Positions 11,880-25,253 of a stretch of 64,000 bases of DNA are shown one piece after another. The position numbers and the translations under genes are program-made. This stretch comes from Coniella vitis (lineage: Eukaryota > Ascomycota > Sordariomycetes > Diaporthales > Schizoparmaceae): contig WUJK01000016.1 of assembly GCA_011317545.1 (NCBI GenBank), positions 408,395 to 472,394 on the forward strand, read 5' to 3'. Positions within the stretch are counted from its first letter, which is position 1, and each line of letters opens with the position of its first letter. The notes below the pieces were generated by a model. The model had not been told where the DNA came from and made no database searches. It was given only the letters and a program-made list of their open reading frames with translations.

Positions 11880-14620
11880 ACTATGATTGTTTACTTCGCG
11901 CGAGAGTGACGCGAATCGCAGAGAAGGACCCACCTACCATCCAGGCACCCAAGTACAACACCTTTTGCCCACTCCTCTACAGCTTTCCTTTGCTTCGGTG
12001 TTTTTCTCTCTCCATCATCCACAGCCCAAATCGCTTGCCCGCCCCCTTTTGCTTCATCGTTTCTCGCTCTCCATCATCCACAGCCCAAGTCGCAGCAAGA
12101 CAACATCAGAAGCCATTTGCCGTCGGCGCCCATCCCACACAACACTGCTCCCCATTTCTCCATCATCTTGCACCGCCAACATGCTTCTTTTGCCCTCTCA
12201 CACATCACACGCACAGCCGCGTTGGTTGCTTCTCTTGTCGCCGCTACACCTCATTGCACGATGCCGTCACCGTTGCTTCGCACTGCTCAACAGCCCCAAT
12301 GTGTCTGCCCACCTCCGCTGTGGATTCCTGTCTAGAATGCTTTGCCTCCAAGGTCCCGGTTCTCTGCTTAGCAGCAATCCTCTCGTGGGAATGTGTAGCC
12401 ACAGCGGCCTGCCTGGCATTGCTGCCTGGGGAATTCTCACGATCTGGGTGTACGTACGGGATTGGTGAGCGGTGCGAACGACAGTGGCAGTGACGGGCAA
12501 TGGCGGCCGTAGCTACGCCCAAGAAACATCCACAAACATCTTCGACAACCCCATTCCAATCCATTCCCAGGCCTTCAACTTGCCTCTCCTCGATCGTGAT
12601 GGCCTTGCACCCCCCTCGACTTGCTTCATCCCCCGCCTAGTCAACCAAGGTATGGCTTCTTGTCTGTTTGATTCGGCTGACCGTCTGAGATCTCGCAGGT
12701 TATTGTGTCTTGAACTTGCTCATCCCTCCTCCCCGCTCTCCGCAAGCTGACCTTGACTCCTCTCAGATTTGGACCTTTGTCCTGGTAGTGCCCGAAGCAC
12801 AACTCACAAGACCTACCGAGGTACGTCCATTGGTGCTTCTACACCCTGCTTTCGGAATTGAGTTTGTCTTGTGAGCTTTCTGTCTTGTCTAGGCCACACT
12901 GACCGAGTCAAGCATTACAGATCATCATGTCCCCGCGTCCATCCCCACGAGTCCCTCTGCCTGTCGCTCACATCTCCCAGTAGTTGTTCTCGAACCGTCC
13001 GAGCCGATCTCTTCTTGCATCTGTCGTCCGTCCATGCCCCCCCCACCCCTCCCACGAGTCCCCCAACCTCTTGGTCCCGGCTTTCAGCACTTGTCCTCCC
13101 GAACCACCCGAGCCCATCTCTTCCTGAGTCAAGCCTTCAGACTCCCACCCACCATCATGGGACTTGACGCACATCACACAAGAAGAGTTTGCATGGTTTG
13201 TCGTTGTGCTCTGCTTTGCAGTGCTTTTGCACGCAATCCTGTGACTTGAGTTTGCTGGGTTCTTTTCTTGGCTTGCCTGATCAATTTGACCCATCACAGA
13301 TCATCGTATCCTCGATGTCCGTCTATCCTCACGACTGCCTCTGCCCGTGCACATCATCCCCTTTGCTTCTTTTTCAAAGCTGTCTATGTTGACCTCGGCC
13401 TTCTCCGCTCGCTTCATCAGCCACCAAGCCGACCCAGACCATTTTCGGACCGCCATCTTCCTTCCCACGCCCACCAAAACCTTCACAAGCCTTGTCCTTG
13501 TTGTTCCTCCACATTGTTCTAGCAGCTTGCTTGCCACACCGGTGCTACCATAACACGCTTCTTGCAGCAAGGGTTATATCAATCATGGCACGAGTTGCAC
13601 ACGAGGTAAGGAACCCGCTTTGATGCTGACGCGGGGAGATTTGTTCTGTTATGTGGAATCTCCTACTCCTGATCTAACAACACTGTCAGATCGCTTCCAG
13701 TTTGTCCTCTTCTTGCATTTTCTTTGATATACCTGTGAACTCATCGATGCTTGACACCGGCCGAGGTGTATGGCGCTTCTCATGCCTCCGCCGACATCAA
13801 TCCAAACCACACTTTTCTAGTAAGCTGTCAACCCACCGGACTGTGCAACGCGACTGGGAGTATAAGTCACTGACCTGCTTCTCCCTAGTCGTACTCGCAC
13901 CAACATGTCCGCAAATCCTCGCTCCCATTTCCCAACGGCATCGATCAGCTTCCAACCACCCTGTACAAGATGAGTCAACTATCTCCATCATTACTCCTCC
14001 TTAACTCGACCGACTGGCTTCTGTTCAATACATCCAAGACAGGGTTGCCCCTTTCCATACATATTCTTTTTCAAATTGATGATGGTGGTCTTATGTTCTT
14101 GAACCGAGCTGCCTGTTGATGGCGTTTGTCCACAATGCCCATGGCTTTTGGGCAATTGTTGAGCTCTGACCTGGTAGGTTTCCCATGTCCACAGAGTATC
14201 GGACATTGCGCAGTGTGCCATTTCCAAGGTTTGCCTGTCCACTTGGTTGGTGCATGTATCAGTGGTGCCAAGATGCTGAAGCCTTTGGCTATGTTAGCAC
14301 TCTGCAACATCCCGTTCCTCACTGCAACCTGCTTTGACATCTTGCGAGATGGCCGTTGTCATATTTCACTCATCACACCTCTTGAAACGCCAGCGCCTCC
14401 CTGTAAACCAAGACTGTCCTCCACAAGCCCAAGGGGTAAGTCATCTTCCCGGCGTCTACAGCCACAACAGTCAATCTTCTACAGATATTGGCACGTCGTC
14501 CCCACTTCCATTGTCGCCATCACCTTAACAATATCACAAGGTGTTCGTGTCTGAATGTCTTGATACCCCCCTGATCCGCGTAGCAGAGCAGCTTCAAACC
14601 CACCTCACCCCATTCTACAG
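11880..14620 (+). other. Pyrimidine-rich region with splice-like signals, no clear ORF
   Basis: About 2.7 kb rich in C and T on the plus strand, as in fungal promoters and 5' leaders. It holds several good splice-like pairs: a donor GTAAGG after a short ATG frame at 13585 with a CTAAC and CAG at about 13680-13690, and GTAAG near 13821 with CTGAC and CTAG ending near 13889. A near-duplicate 25-bp segment (CTCTCCATCATCCACAGCCC) occurs at about 12009 and 12067. No long open frame and no recognisable protein motif is present. It may be a spliced non-coding transcript, a long 5' leader, or simply promoter-like sequence. Confidence 0.3.
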
Positions 14621-15540
14621 CTAAGTAACAATGCCTTCTTGTAACCGCTTACAGTCGCTACTCTAGGGCATATTCGACCATAGACACCTAAGTTAACTCA
14701 CCGGAACATTTCACATCCTCCTAAATGTGTATGTATATTCCCAAATAACATCCTTTCATGTGCGTTTTCGCTCTGCATTCACGGTCTACCTTTTCTAACA
14801 TGCTATGCCTCTGCTGATACTTTTCCTCCCACCACCGCCTCAGCTATCTCACCCACTAACATAAGTCCGGACTCGGCGGACTTCCCATCAATCCGTTCCG
14901 CTAGGCCTTTCAAGAGTAGACACGCGGTCCCCAAGCCATTAACATCCCTGAAACCTTCATACCCTCCTTCTCCAACCACCCTTCCGGTCTCTTCGACTGT
15001 TCTTCAAGCCAACTCTTTTCTTCCACACTGCAGGCATGCTCGTTCCCGACTCCTTCACCGAACCATGGCGGCCCAAACGTCACAGTTGCCTGTCTTCCTC
15101 ATCCTCCCCTCACGAATGGCTAGCTTTGAAGCACCTATAGTAAGGCAGCCGTATGTCTCGAGATTTGTCTGCGCTCCCTATTACTTTTTATATGCTCTGG
15201 CTGTCATACCTTTGTCATGTCTGTTGTCTCCCAGATAGCCAAGCTCCCACGTCCACCCAAGAACGGCATATGAAAAGGCTATATCTACCACACCAGAACC
15301 TCACAATCTAGCACAAGGCAAGTTCGTCAATATCTTGTCCAGCATGTTAATGTATAGCTAATAAATGTTACCGTTCAATAGCTTTACTCGTTGGATGCTG
15401 AGTGGAATGCGACAAACTATAGACCGTCCCATCCCCAAGGCTTTGTATCTAGGACGTTTTCTTCAGCTCTACGATCTACACGAGATTCCCACGCGCCCAC
15501 GCTCACATGGCGGTAGGATCACAAGCCGGTAGGTCCCAGA

Positions 15541-15660
15541 GGCATTCTCCCTCCCCCTCTCCCTCTCTGCCCTTCTCTCTGCCTTTTTTCTCTGTCTCTG
15601 CGTTCTTCTCTGCCTCTGCCTTTTTCTCTGCCCGTCAGTCTGTCGGTCTCGGTCTCTTAG
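15541..15660. repeat. Polypyrimidine (CT-rich) tract
   Basis: About 120 bp of near-pure C/T with TCTCTGCC-like subrepeats on the plus strand. It produces the Arg/Gln-rich chance frame on the minus strand at 15469-15897, which is not a gene. Confidence 0.85.
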
Positions 15661-17589
15661 TTTGTTGCTCATCTTATCTCTGCCTTCTCGTGTCATGTAT
15701 GCATGTGCTTTAGGATCCGTTGCGCCAAGATGCCTATTGAATTCATTGGCCCAGGCTTCTATCTTACCCGCTCTTGAAAGCGCCCAATTCCTGCATTCAC
15801 CGGGAAAGCCAAGCTGCTCGCCTGGACTACGGCAGTTGTGCAGCCTTTGGTTTTGGCCGACATCATTCAACTGGTATGCATCTTGCGCTGGGCCCAAGGC
15901 CGTTCACATTTGAACAATGCCAGTTTTTTGAGAGTTTTCAAATCCCCATGCTTAATGCTATACGTACTATATCATGCCACATTTGAACCAGCCGCCGCTC
16001 CTGTCCTTCTGCAATTTCTTTCAGTCGAAGAGAAGCTTATGGACCACCAAGCCGCGCCAATCTCAAACCCCAACACGCGTCACGCTCGTAAGACCATCGG
16101 TTCTATCAAGTTGAACTCATTCCCTATCCTACCCGAATACCAAAAGTAGTTGGACTCGAGCCTCTTTGAATGCTAGCATACCCAGCGATCCATGGGCTGC
16201 ACTATTTTGACACGCATACCCCTAAAATATGTTCTTACTAACCCACATCAAGAGTACCAACACGATTGCACTTTGTTGTAAATCTTGCTAACTTTGGTGC
16301 AAGCAAGAGTCAAGGCTACTAATGTTCTAGAATATGTCTGTGGCTTGCGGCTCCGTTCTGCCACGGTTCCGTTATTCATGTCTTTTGTGTAGGCTTACTC
16401 TCGTCTTTGAGGTCGTAAGTGGTCTGGTGCATAATAGCGAGGCCATGCCAGTCGTCATAAAGCCTTGGTAACTAAAGGAAGGATTGAGCCTATGGTGTGT
16501 TGATTGATCTGCAATACGTCATCGCTTTGTGTCCCTCGCATTTGCACCCCAAATGAATCAGTGATCGGGACACCGGGTCTTGTCTATGCATTCAGGAATC
16601 AGTATCCACATAACCCGGGTTTACATTTACTGATTGCAAGGTCTAGCTTGGCATTTGTCCTTGGTTTGACTTCCTTTCTCGGTGGGTAGCCAGTCGACCA
16701 AAGTTTGATCTCCGCTGCTATCCTTTTTCAGTGGCATTGTGGATTGTGGACAAGATCTGTATGTTGTGTTGACGTTCCCCGCCTTTTGTTTCCTTTTGTA
16801 CTTCCCGTATACAAACCTTGGCCATTATTTATTGTGAAAAGCAGTATAGTAGGACTTTATGTTTACGCTACGGATTATTTATAATGGTCATGTAGCTTAT
16901 CCTCTGAAGCTTTGAATCGTTGAACTGTCTGTTCTATTGTTGCACGCCGCTTAGGTCGGCGAGCATTAATCCGGCCAAAGGGTAAGACACGCTAATCGTA
17001 TACCTTCCAAGCCTGACCCGTATCCTAAAGGTGGTTAAACCTTACTATAGTAAATGCTTTAACATTAACTGCAGGCATGTGCAATGTTGCAGTTGTCCAT
17101 GCAATCTGCCACAAACAGCATCTATGCTTGTCACGTACCACACTGCTGGCAACTAGTTACTAAGCAGATGTGTAATAATACACCCAATATGAACTGAGCA
17201 GGTTCGCAAGTTCAATAAACCACTTATAGCAAAGTCCGAGTATGAAGAAGGGCACCAGGTCTCGACATAGACACCAGCTATATTTACTTCTCCCTTACGG
17301 CTCGTTCGTTAACTGAAATAGACTAGCCCGCCATAGATTATGCAATATATTGCTCCTTTGGCCCGATCTGGGACTGAACAATCACCCGGCTACTGAGCTC
17401 AATGTTATGCATGATAAACGATTTATCACCTCAGGGGGTCTACGATGTTATATAATTCATTTTTGATTTGGTTTCCGGGTGAGACCGTTTTATAGATTAT
17501 CCATTCAGCTGATATATTACCAGTACATTTACGTCACCGCTTACAGGGTATACGTATATATATATGTATTACCAATAGAATGTAGGTCT

Positions 17590-17970
17590 GAAATTGTTTT
17601 CAGAGAACTATGATATGATAAGGAAAGTTAAAACGGAAAAAGAGAAGTCTAAGAAACAGGGTAAAGCAACTAGAAATGAAAAGAACAAAGGTCAAGCTTG
17701 GAGAAGCATAACGATAGAAAAAGGCCAATAAAGATAAATTGAAATTAAAATAGATAAAGCAAAAAGAAAAACAAACGCGGAAATTAGAAAAGAAAACCCG
17801 AAAAGACAACCGGAGTGAGGATTAAAAAAGAATCGAAGAGAACGTTAGAAGGAGAAGGTTATATAAAGGACTTAGGTAACAGGTAAGATAAGAGGATGAA
17901 AACAAATACAGAAATGAGTTATAAAAGTAAGATGAAAAGAGATATAATAATATAAGATAAAAACGGATAT
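17590..17970. repeat. Purine-rich low-complexity tract
   Basis: About 380 bp strongly enriched in A and G on the plus strand, without a fixed period. No coding potential. Confidence 0.6.
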
Positions 17971-20900
17971 AGTGTGGGCCCTTTATATCTCAAGCCTGTT
18001 GATATTAGGCCCTATAAGCGTAAGTTTGATATACTGGTAGATTTGACTTGTGAAGCCTAGTACCAGTATCGAATTTTCTTCAAAAGTGATAGTAGCGTCC
18101 CGGTGTTGCTATACAGGTAACATTAGATAAGCGCTAACCGACTGTCGACTTGTTGTGTAACCATGAAATTATTTTTGCTATATTATCCCCTCCTTTCTTC
18201 GAGGCCTGGATGAGGGATCTCTGTCATCTGTGCCCGTACCGGTCCGTGTACAAATAGCATATAGCAAGCCCTATCGGTTAACTCTAACAATCAAGCTAGT
18301 AATGATTATCTTATAACTATAGCCGGACTGGTGCCGTATCAGACTTTGAAGGGAGTACATAATGAATTGTGTCCAGTAGCTAATGCCCGTTACCATAACG
18401 TGATCTTGGTGAGTGGTTTGATTATTACGCTTAAGACGTCGTCGTCAATAAGCGTCACATGGTGAGAAGATAATAGTTTTCCAATGATAGTTAAACTCCC
18501 CCTACGTATTCTAAAACTTGGTTTGGGATAATCACTTACTTTCACCCTACTTGGCCGGCTGTGTTGGGCAGCATTATATGCGGTGTTTTAAAGCTATCAT
18601 ATATATCTCGACGGCCTCTAAAAGACTCGAACTGTCATGTATTCAAATTCAGATGGTTCTCTGTGATATATAGCGTGAGATAGTTATTGGTTTCGGAGGT
18701 ATAGTAGAAGCACTTGCAGGAAACCAGTGATAGGAATGGATTTAAGGTTCTTGTCGGACTTAGTAAACAAGCGCAGAACTTAACCTTTGCCCAGCCTTCA
18801 AGCACTATCTGATATAAAATTCACTCTGGTGTAGGTTGACCTCGGGGATCTTGGGGGAAGCAGATTGAGCCAAGATGGTGCCAAGGTCCTGATCTTTGTA
18901 TAATTCATCGATCGTTTGATACCGTCTCGACGTAACGAAGAAAGTCCGTTGAGCTCTATGTGCTAACGGATAACACGTGGGCGTACTCCTCTCGATATAG
19001 CAGCAGCTATAAGGAGAGGCTTACTGGATCGGATAGGGAAGCTAAGCAGATATATAGTCGGTGGAAAGCCTTGTTGTGATGTTCTTTCGCATCCTGGCCA
19101 CTTCGCGTTGCGCTTTCCGCCTTGAGTAGTGTCCACGGTATCGTAGATGTGCACCTTGAAGATATAATATAGATAGTTGGCTCCGCTGCTGGTTACTGTG
19201 TTGTTCCTTTAGGAACTCGAGTAGACGGATGCAGATGCTCTTGATAATGAAGCGAATGAAGTTAGTGATTCGCTTCTCTAGTCAAATTGTGTCTTTGAGC
19301 GAGTTGATATTCCAGGACTGATTTTCTTGCGCTTATGCCGGATGTATTTGACGAGTTTAAGCTGCGTCAGAGCCTGTAGCCTTGAGAATATTTACTCATA
19401 TTGAGTGCTAGCAGTGAATATCTGTAGGATTATTTTTTATATTGCCTGCAGCTTTGGATAGCCAAGTCTAACCCTGTAATACATAACGTTATAGATTGCG
19501 TATGGAACTCTTCAATGTGTATGGGAATGTATGAAGATAGATATAAGAGTTATAGACGAACCCACTGAGCATTAGATAGTGTGGACGACGCGACTGGCTT
19601 CTATTGTATGTAATAAAGATAGAGCAGGACCATTGACTACAGATGTACACTTATTCCAGGTGAACCAAGTTGAAAGACTGATATAAAAGGGCGTAGAGGA
19701 ATGGAGACAAGAAATGTGATCAAAATATTGATGCAGGAAAGGATTTCCTATGAAGGACGGACGGTGATGTCACTTTTGAATAGCGGTGACGAGAATGAAA
19801 TTGAAATTACTCTGAGCGGTAGCAACAATATAAGAAGAAGAATTAGGACCAGGAAACGGTGGATGCCATGACGCGATTATGATAACTGTCGATACTGCTT
19901 ACTCCGGGTGATATTTTATAGTTCTCCTTATCAGTTAATTTATCACAGCTGGAACTGATGTAATGCGCATGGACTGCTTTGAAGTTTGGCCAAACTGATA
20001 GTAACGATCGTTGAGAGAAGATCAACTGATCCTTTTTCTAACCTTCGATGGCCCATAGCGCCATTGTCCGATGCCAGATTCCTTACTTACGTTACCAAGT
20101 GACCTTACGATTATCTTGTCCAAGTTGTTCTGACTCGTAGCGCGAAGCTCAAAGTCAAGGCCAGGGCAACTGCGGACCAGGGGGAGATGTATGGGATCTC
20201 AACAGGGCTGTGTCCTGTCTATAATGGAGTATTAAAGATGGAGATTGGGATAGTGTAACAGAGCGACTGAGATGGGGTATAATGGACTACCCCATGCAGT
20301 TGAATTTCATTAATATAATCATGTCCGTCTCTACGACAGTGAATCAATATTTTTGAAATCGTACTTGTAGTGATAATGTTTAATTTGATGTGTCTGTGAA
20401 TATGGCATTGAGTTGGCGCTTGTGCTTGCAACGTAGGAGAGGGCACTTTACAGCGAGTATGCCAAGCAGCGGAACGAACAGAAGCAAGGCCGGCGTTAAT
20501 ACGAGCAGCAGGTTGCAATAGACCAGAGCTTGCTGCGGATCGGAAAACGGTATTGAAAGGAGTCAGTAGTTTGGAAGTATTTAAAGACAACCTTTTTCTG
20601 TTGATACCTCGTACAATGGACGATGTCTTCTCCTGTGTAAATAGCTACTGGACGTTCTCACTTCTACCGCGAGTTGAAAGTGGCTAGCCCTGCTCCTGCT
20701 AACATCTTGCCTTGGCCTGGCGTAGCTGTTGTTCGTGGCTGGACTAATCGCTAATATGATGTGCGAGCAGAGCAGAGGCACTAGCATGGACGGATGCAGC
20801 CAGGCCATTAGGTTGACGTGAGCTCGTTGGAGCAACAATAATAATAGTGTTATAAGGACACACAGCTGACGGTTGGGTAATGTTGACAGAACAGGGCCTA

Positions 20901-22444
20901 CACGGGCGAGAGGGCAGGAGTAGGAGTAGAGCCCGGAGGAGTAGGTCGCCGTAGCTGCTGCGAAGGTAACGAGCTACTAAAATAAGGATCCCATAAAGAA
21001 TCAGGATCACAACCGCTCTCTTGCTGGATACGCCGTTACTGCTGCTACCATATGTACATGCTCTTTAGTATTTACAATCCTTTGCGTTATCTCCTCCCTG
21101 GAAAAAGATTAAGGCTTAAGCGGGCTTTAAAGAGCAGCAGTTTCCACGGATGGCGTGGAAACGCGGAGGCCGCAGGAGGTTGAGATCTAGTAGTAGTTGA
21201 CGCGTGAAAGATGGACAGCGCCAGGGATCCTGCGATGAACCTGTAGCAGCCAGTGGTTAAGCATGAAATTGATAGTGTTTCTCTAGAGGGAAGTAGAAAG
21301 AGGTGCTTTGTATAGCTCTACTGGCCATTAGAATAGTGGTATGGTAGCTGATCAGCTCGGCCGTGCAGAAGAAGCAGAGGTGATGTAGGTTTGCCAATGC
21401 GTAGGTGAGGAGTAAGATAAAGATTATGCATCTTACCGTAGCAGGACTCCTAGGTCTGACCGTTACGACGCTGGTAAGGCAGCGTTGCAGCGTTGGTAGA
21501 TGATCGTTCGATGAGATATAGTGGTATAGCTGGCACTGCTGTAGGTTTGCGCTGGCTCTGGTTGTTGCTGGTGCAAAAGGGGGTGTTTTTTCGGCTGGTG
21601 GATAACTGATAATAGAGACTAACACTAGTCGTTTACGTCCAGCATCGATCTAGAACCAGAGACATAGACAGAATCAGACACAGGACTATATTCGAGCAGC
21701 TTCCAGTATTGAGGCTATGCTTATAGGCCGCTTTTGCTGATGTTTATCTGATTTCCTAATAGACTACCATAGTATAGTTACTGCCCCTGATAATAGTAAT
21801 AGTAAGAGGCCTCCTTATTCCAGCTTTAGTGCTGATTCTGACGAGTATATAGTCTTGCTATCCCCATAGAGAGCCAGGCAGTGTATAAGGTCAAGCACTT
21901 TGCTGGAGGCTCTGCTAGAAGTGTTGTTGCCTATACTACTTAGGAGGAAAATAACTGTAAGACTTATGCTGGGTTATTAAAACGGGGTCTGTAGCCCCAT
22001 CTGCGAGGACAGGCGTACGATAACACCCTCTTGTTCTGCATTAACATTGGCAACACTGGCACCAGCAACAGGATCTGAAGGAGATGCTAGCTGCTGCTCA
22101 TGTTGGAAGGCGGGTGTTCCTGCATAAGTATGTCCCCTCTTATCCCCCATGCAACTCAGGACAATACCTTTTTTTCAGTCACTGTCATAGATCCTATTCT
22201 CATTAAGCTCCTCCACTTGCTGGTTATCACCATTATAATAGTGAATAAGTTCCTCTGCTCTCCACGCCTTAATAAGCTTATTATGCCATTTGCAGGGTAA
22301 AGTAGTCTGTGGTGGTGCGGTATCTGCAGGCGCTAATAATATTGTCATGGCTAATATGTGAGAATAATGAGAAGAGTAGTACGGAGAAGTTACCTTCTTC
22401 TCGGGATGTCCCAGGGTCCCATGTGATTTGTGGAGACCTGCGAC

Positions 22445-23330
22445 CTATTCGCACGCGGCGTATTGCTGGTTCTTACAGATGATGCGCTTATCGGTATTAT
22501 CGACGAGGGCTTGAATGGTCATGCCGTTAACAGTCATGTCGAGGCCGTATTCGTCAGAATCAGACTCACTTTTTAACTCAGCCGACGAAGCTAATGTCAA
22601 TGAAGTTTGCGCAGCGCGGAAGTTTTCCGAATGGAATGAATCGGATGCATTTTCAAGATTTAGTTCCAACAAAGAACAGAGAAGGAACTTGCAACAAGTA
22701 GAGGATAGTGACAAGAAGGGACGGAGAGACAGGAGTAACAGTTCATCACAAGACTATATGTAACAATAGCCGAACAACTAGATAAACCAAATCATGCAGA
22801 AAGCGCAGGGGCTTCATCGCGAAAGGTAGTGAAACGCATCCACTAACCATACCAAGTCAAAGTTAAGGTCCAAATCAACCGTCAACGGACAGCCATCGGG
22901 TGACGACCACGAAGCGCCACCGACACCATGTGTAGACTCGGATTCACCGTAGAGTTGACAAGGATTTACTAGAAGAACAAACGAAAGGCAGATGGATGAT
23001 AGAAGATAACAGCACTGTGCGCTATATGTTAGGCCCACCACGTATGTAGCTTCTGCCTGATCGTGGCTGTCTATGCTCGATTCGTATCCATACTCTCTCT
23101 CCGTCAGGAATATAATATTCTAAGGTCACATGTAACATTAAAGATTATAATGAAGATGGAAAGATTATAAAAGAGCATAGAGTGTTACCCTTGTGTCTTT
23201 GTCTGTTATACGCATGCATGGTCGATCTTTTGTTATTATCTTGTATGTCTTGGTTTGAAAGGAAATATCATTGTAGCGCGCCCTAATAACTTCACCTGCG
23301 GAGCGTGTACAATCCAAATCCAAGGACCTA
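22445..23330. other. Intergenic, short frames of doubtful status
   Basis: Two small minus-strand frames (22445-22714 and 22814-23041) show little codon structure and no recognised domain; the first overlaps a frame on the other strand. I do not call them genes. The region lies downstream of the PD-(D/E)XK-like gene. Confidence 0.35.
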
Positions 23331-25006
23331 TCAGGATTCAGCAGAAGCATCAGAAATATCCAAATCAAAATAATGCTCCAGACGTGTCCGAAACGTCGTT
23401 ATAATCCAGTCCCTGATGATTTCCAAGCTCGCAAGCAAGGTATAGGCCTCCACGAGTTGCTTGGTGGAACCCATGGTCAGTGGGCCATATACGGCGATGG
23501 TACTGCCTAGGTCGCACACAAAGTAGAGGCGCCACTCATGACCCACGACCTCGATCAACAAGACAGAGGGAATCAGTTCCCTGGTGGCATCGCGGCGTCT
23601 ATCATCAACTGTGGCGACCTCCTGTCCATTGGCCTCTTGACTACGCTCGCTACGGGTTCTCCTTGAAAATATCTGCAGAGCCTTCACACGCCTGTGCCAC
23701 GCCGCGGCCCATATACCTAACTGTAATATGGGATCCTTGTTTGCGGAGACGATCTTGGCCTCGATGGAGCAGGCGATAGGGCTGTACTGCAAGGCTTTGG
23801 AGTTGATGTGGTTGACGTGAGGAATTGTACCCTTGGAAAGCCCGTCCTCCAAAACAGAATTTGACATGAAATTTCCGAGGGGAGTTGTCTTGCAAGCATC
23901 CACCAAGCAGAGCACGCAGTCGATTTTCTTATTGCCAATTCCGCTATTTTGGCAACCCGTTGTCGAAGTGGATTCCTGGTCTGTCTCAGTTGAAGATATA
24001 ATTGAGGAGCCAGGAAAGCCTGATGCAGCAGAAGATAGAACTGTGGGTTGTATACTAGTCGGAATGTCGGTCGTGGCAGTCACGTTTGGACACTGGCCTG
24101 CATCTTTCAGCGGCCTGTTGGGCAAGTATGCTGACAAAATAGGTACAGCTACAACCGAGGCCATGCGGACCCCAACACAACCCGGTGGAGGCGGACGCGG
24201 CGAGAAGACTAGCTTGAGCAAAGGGGAGTATACGCAGTCATCCCACGCATCCTCCAAATAGTCGTCCTCGTTTGCGATCTTGGCATCGATCTGGATTTCG
24301 CGCAGCGCGTTGTATATTTCGCCTGCGTTTGCGGTCTCGGTGTGCCGAAAGTTGAAGGGGCGAACCTCCTGCAGACCTAAAAGTTCCTCGACTTGTTGGC
24401 GGACTTCTTTTGGTATAATGTTCTCGTGATGGCGAGCTGCGGGGACGATCCGGTCGTAGAGAGCCTTTGCGTCTTCAGGGAGCAACAATGTATTGCTTTC
24501 TAGGTCTCTGACATGGACGGGCTTCTCGAGGAGTTCTAGCTGGCTCTTTGCACTGCCGACGAACCGCGTCCGCTTTGACTTGCTGGAGGAGTTGCAACTG
24601 GCCGCTGCGAGCTTCTTCTTGGACATGGTGTCAAGGCGTGCTTCTGGGCCCATTCGAAGAGCGTAGCATGTCAGCGAACGGTGAATGGGGTTTGGAGGGC
24701 CTGGCTGTAGCATCCCTACCTACCTGGACATGGACTCGAAGCATTAACAGCACCTGCCTTGGGGTGTCTTGAGGATGCAGGAGACCCTGTGAAAGGAGGG
24801 GTCTGAAGTTTCGCGAGATCCGTAGCTCTGGAGCTGCAATGTCGCTTGTGGGAACGCACGCCGCCGTTTTGCTCGTCGCTGCAGCGGCGCTTTCTGCTGG
24901 GCTTGCTAGCGCTTCCAGTCAGCTGCTCGGGTGGTAGTGATGGCTCCTGAGCATCGATAGAAACAAGCCAGTCCAGGATTGACTGGTGCTGAAGTAGAGT
25001 AGGCAT
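23331..25006 (-). CDS. PD-(D/E)XK nuclease-like domain protein, fungal family
   Basis: Two exons on the minus strand, 25006-24724 and 24643-23331 (531 aa). The 80-bp intron has a GTAGGT donor, a CTGAC site and a CCCAG acceptor, with exact phase-1 joining. The N-terminus (ILDWLVSI near residue 10, then a basic KRRC/KRHC stretch that may be a nuclear signal) is typical of a large fungal family with a PD-(D/E)XK-like fold, common near chromosome ends. Residues about 220-240 hold the EDAWDDCVYSPLL helix. The putative active site is Asp336 (KKIDCVL) with Glu389-Ala-Lys391 (SIEAK), followed by QLGIWAAAW (402-410), the family's usual helix after the ExK strand. Family known, catalytic activity unproven. 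The gene is free of RIP stops and sits just left of a telomere-like tract and the first RIP block. Confidence 0.85.
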
Positions 25007-25229
25007 AGCAGTAACAAGAGGTGGAAAGGGAGAATGCAGGTGACGGTTGTTGAGTTAAGGAGGTTGGGGAGGAGAATTGCTTCTGAAGTTTGCCGTCTTG
25101 GGATGTATGTTATGCCGCTTAACAAGGGGATAGGCTTCGGCTAGTGCCCGGCTGGCTTGTGTGCTGACTGCTCTGAGTACTATTACGTAGCTGCCGAGGT
25201 ACTTCTGTATTGGCATGAAGCAGGTTGGG

Positions 25230-25253
25230 AACGAGGGTGACCCTAACCCTAGC
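25230..25253. repeat. Short interstitial telomere-like tract
   Basis: A run of CCCTAA-type units with one CCCTAG variant (GACCCTAACCCTAGCCCTAG). The C-rich strand is on plus, opposite to the real telomere of this end. It lies within 100 bp of the change from normal to strongly A+T-rich sequence. Confidence 0.7.

Larger units (their letters stand above)
14621..22444. other. Gene-poor region, increasingly A+T-rich
   Basis: Nearly 8 kb with no gene I can support. Up to about 16.8 kb composition is ordinary; from about 17 kb it becomes A+T-rich. The minus-strand frames at 20219-21625 are short, overlapping and lack motifs. Old transposon sequence is possible but nothing is recognisable. Confidence 0.5.

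Noticed and set aside
11446..11933. Overlapping minus-strand frames rich in Gly, Arg, Gln and Ala
   Set aside because: Produced by the CCTG-type microsatellite at 11691-11752, which is open in several phases.
15469..15897. 142-codon Arg/Gln-rich minus-strand frame
   Set aside because: Its charged half is the translation of the CT-rich simple repeat at 15541-15660.
20219..21625. Several minus-strand frames of 85-123 codons
   Set aside because: Each ends quickly, none joins to another through good splice sites, and none shows a recognisable domain.
22445..22714. Small minus-strand frame with ALVDNTD resembling a retroviral-type protease ALVDSGA
   Set aside because: The active-site Ser-Gly is absent and no other retroelement sequence is adjacent; a chance match is likely.
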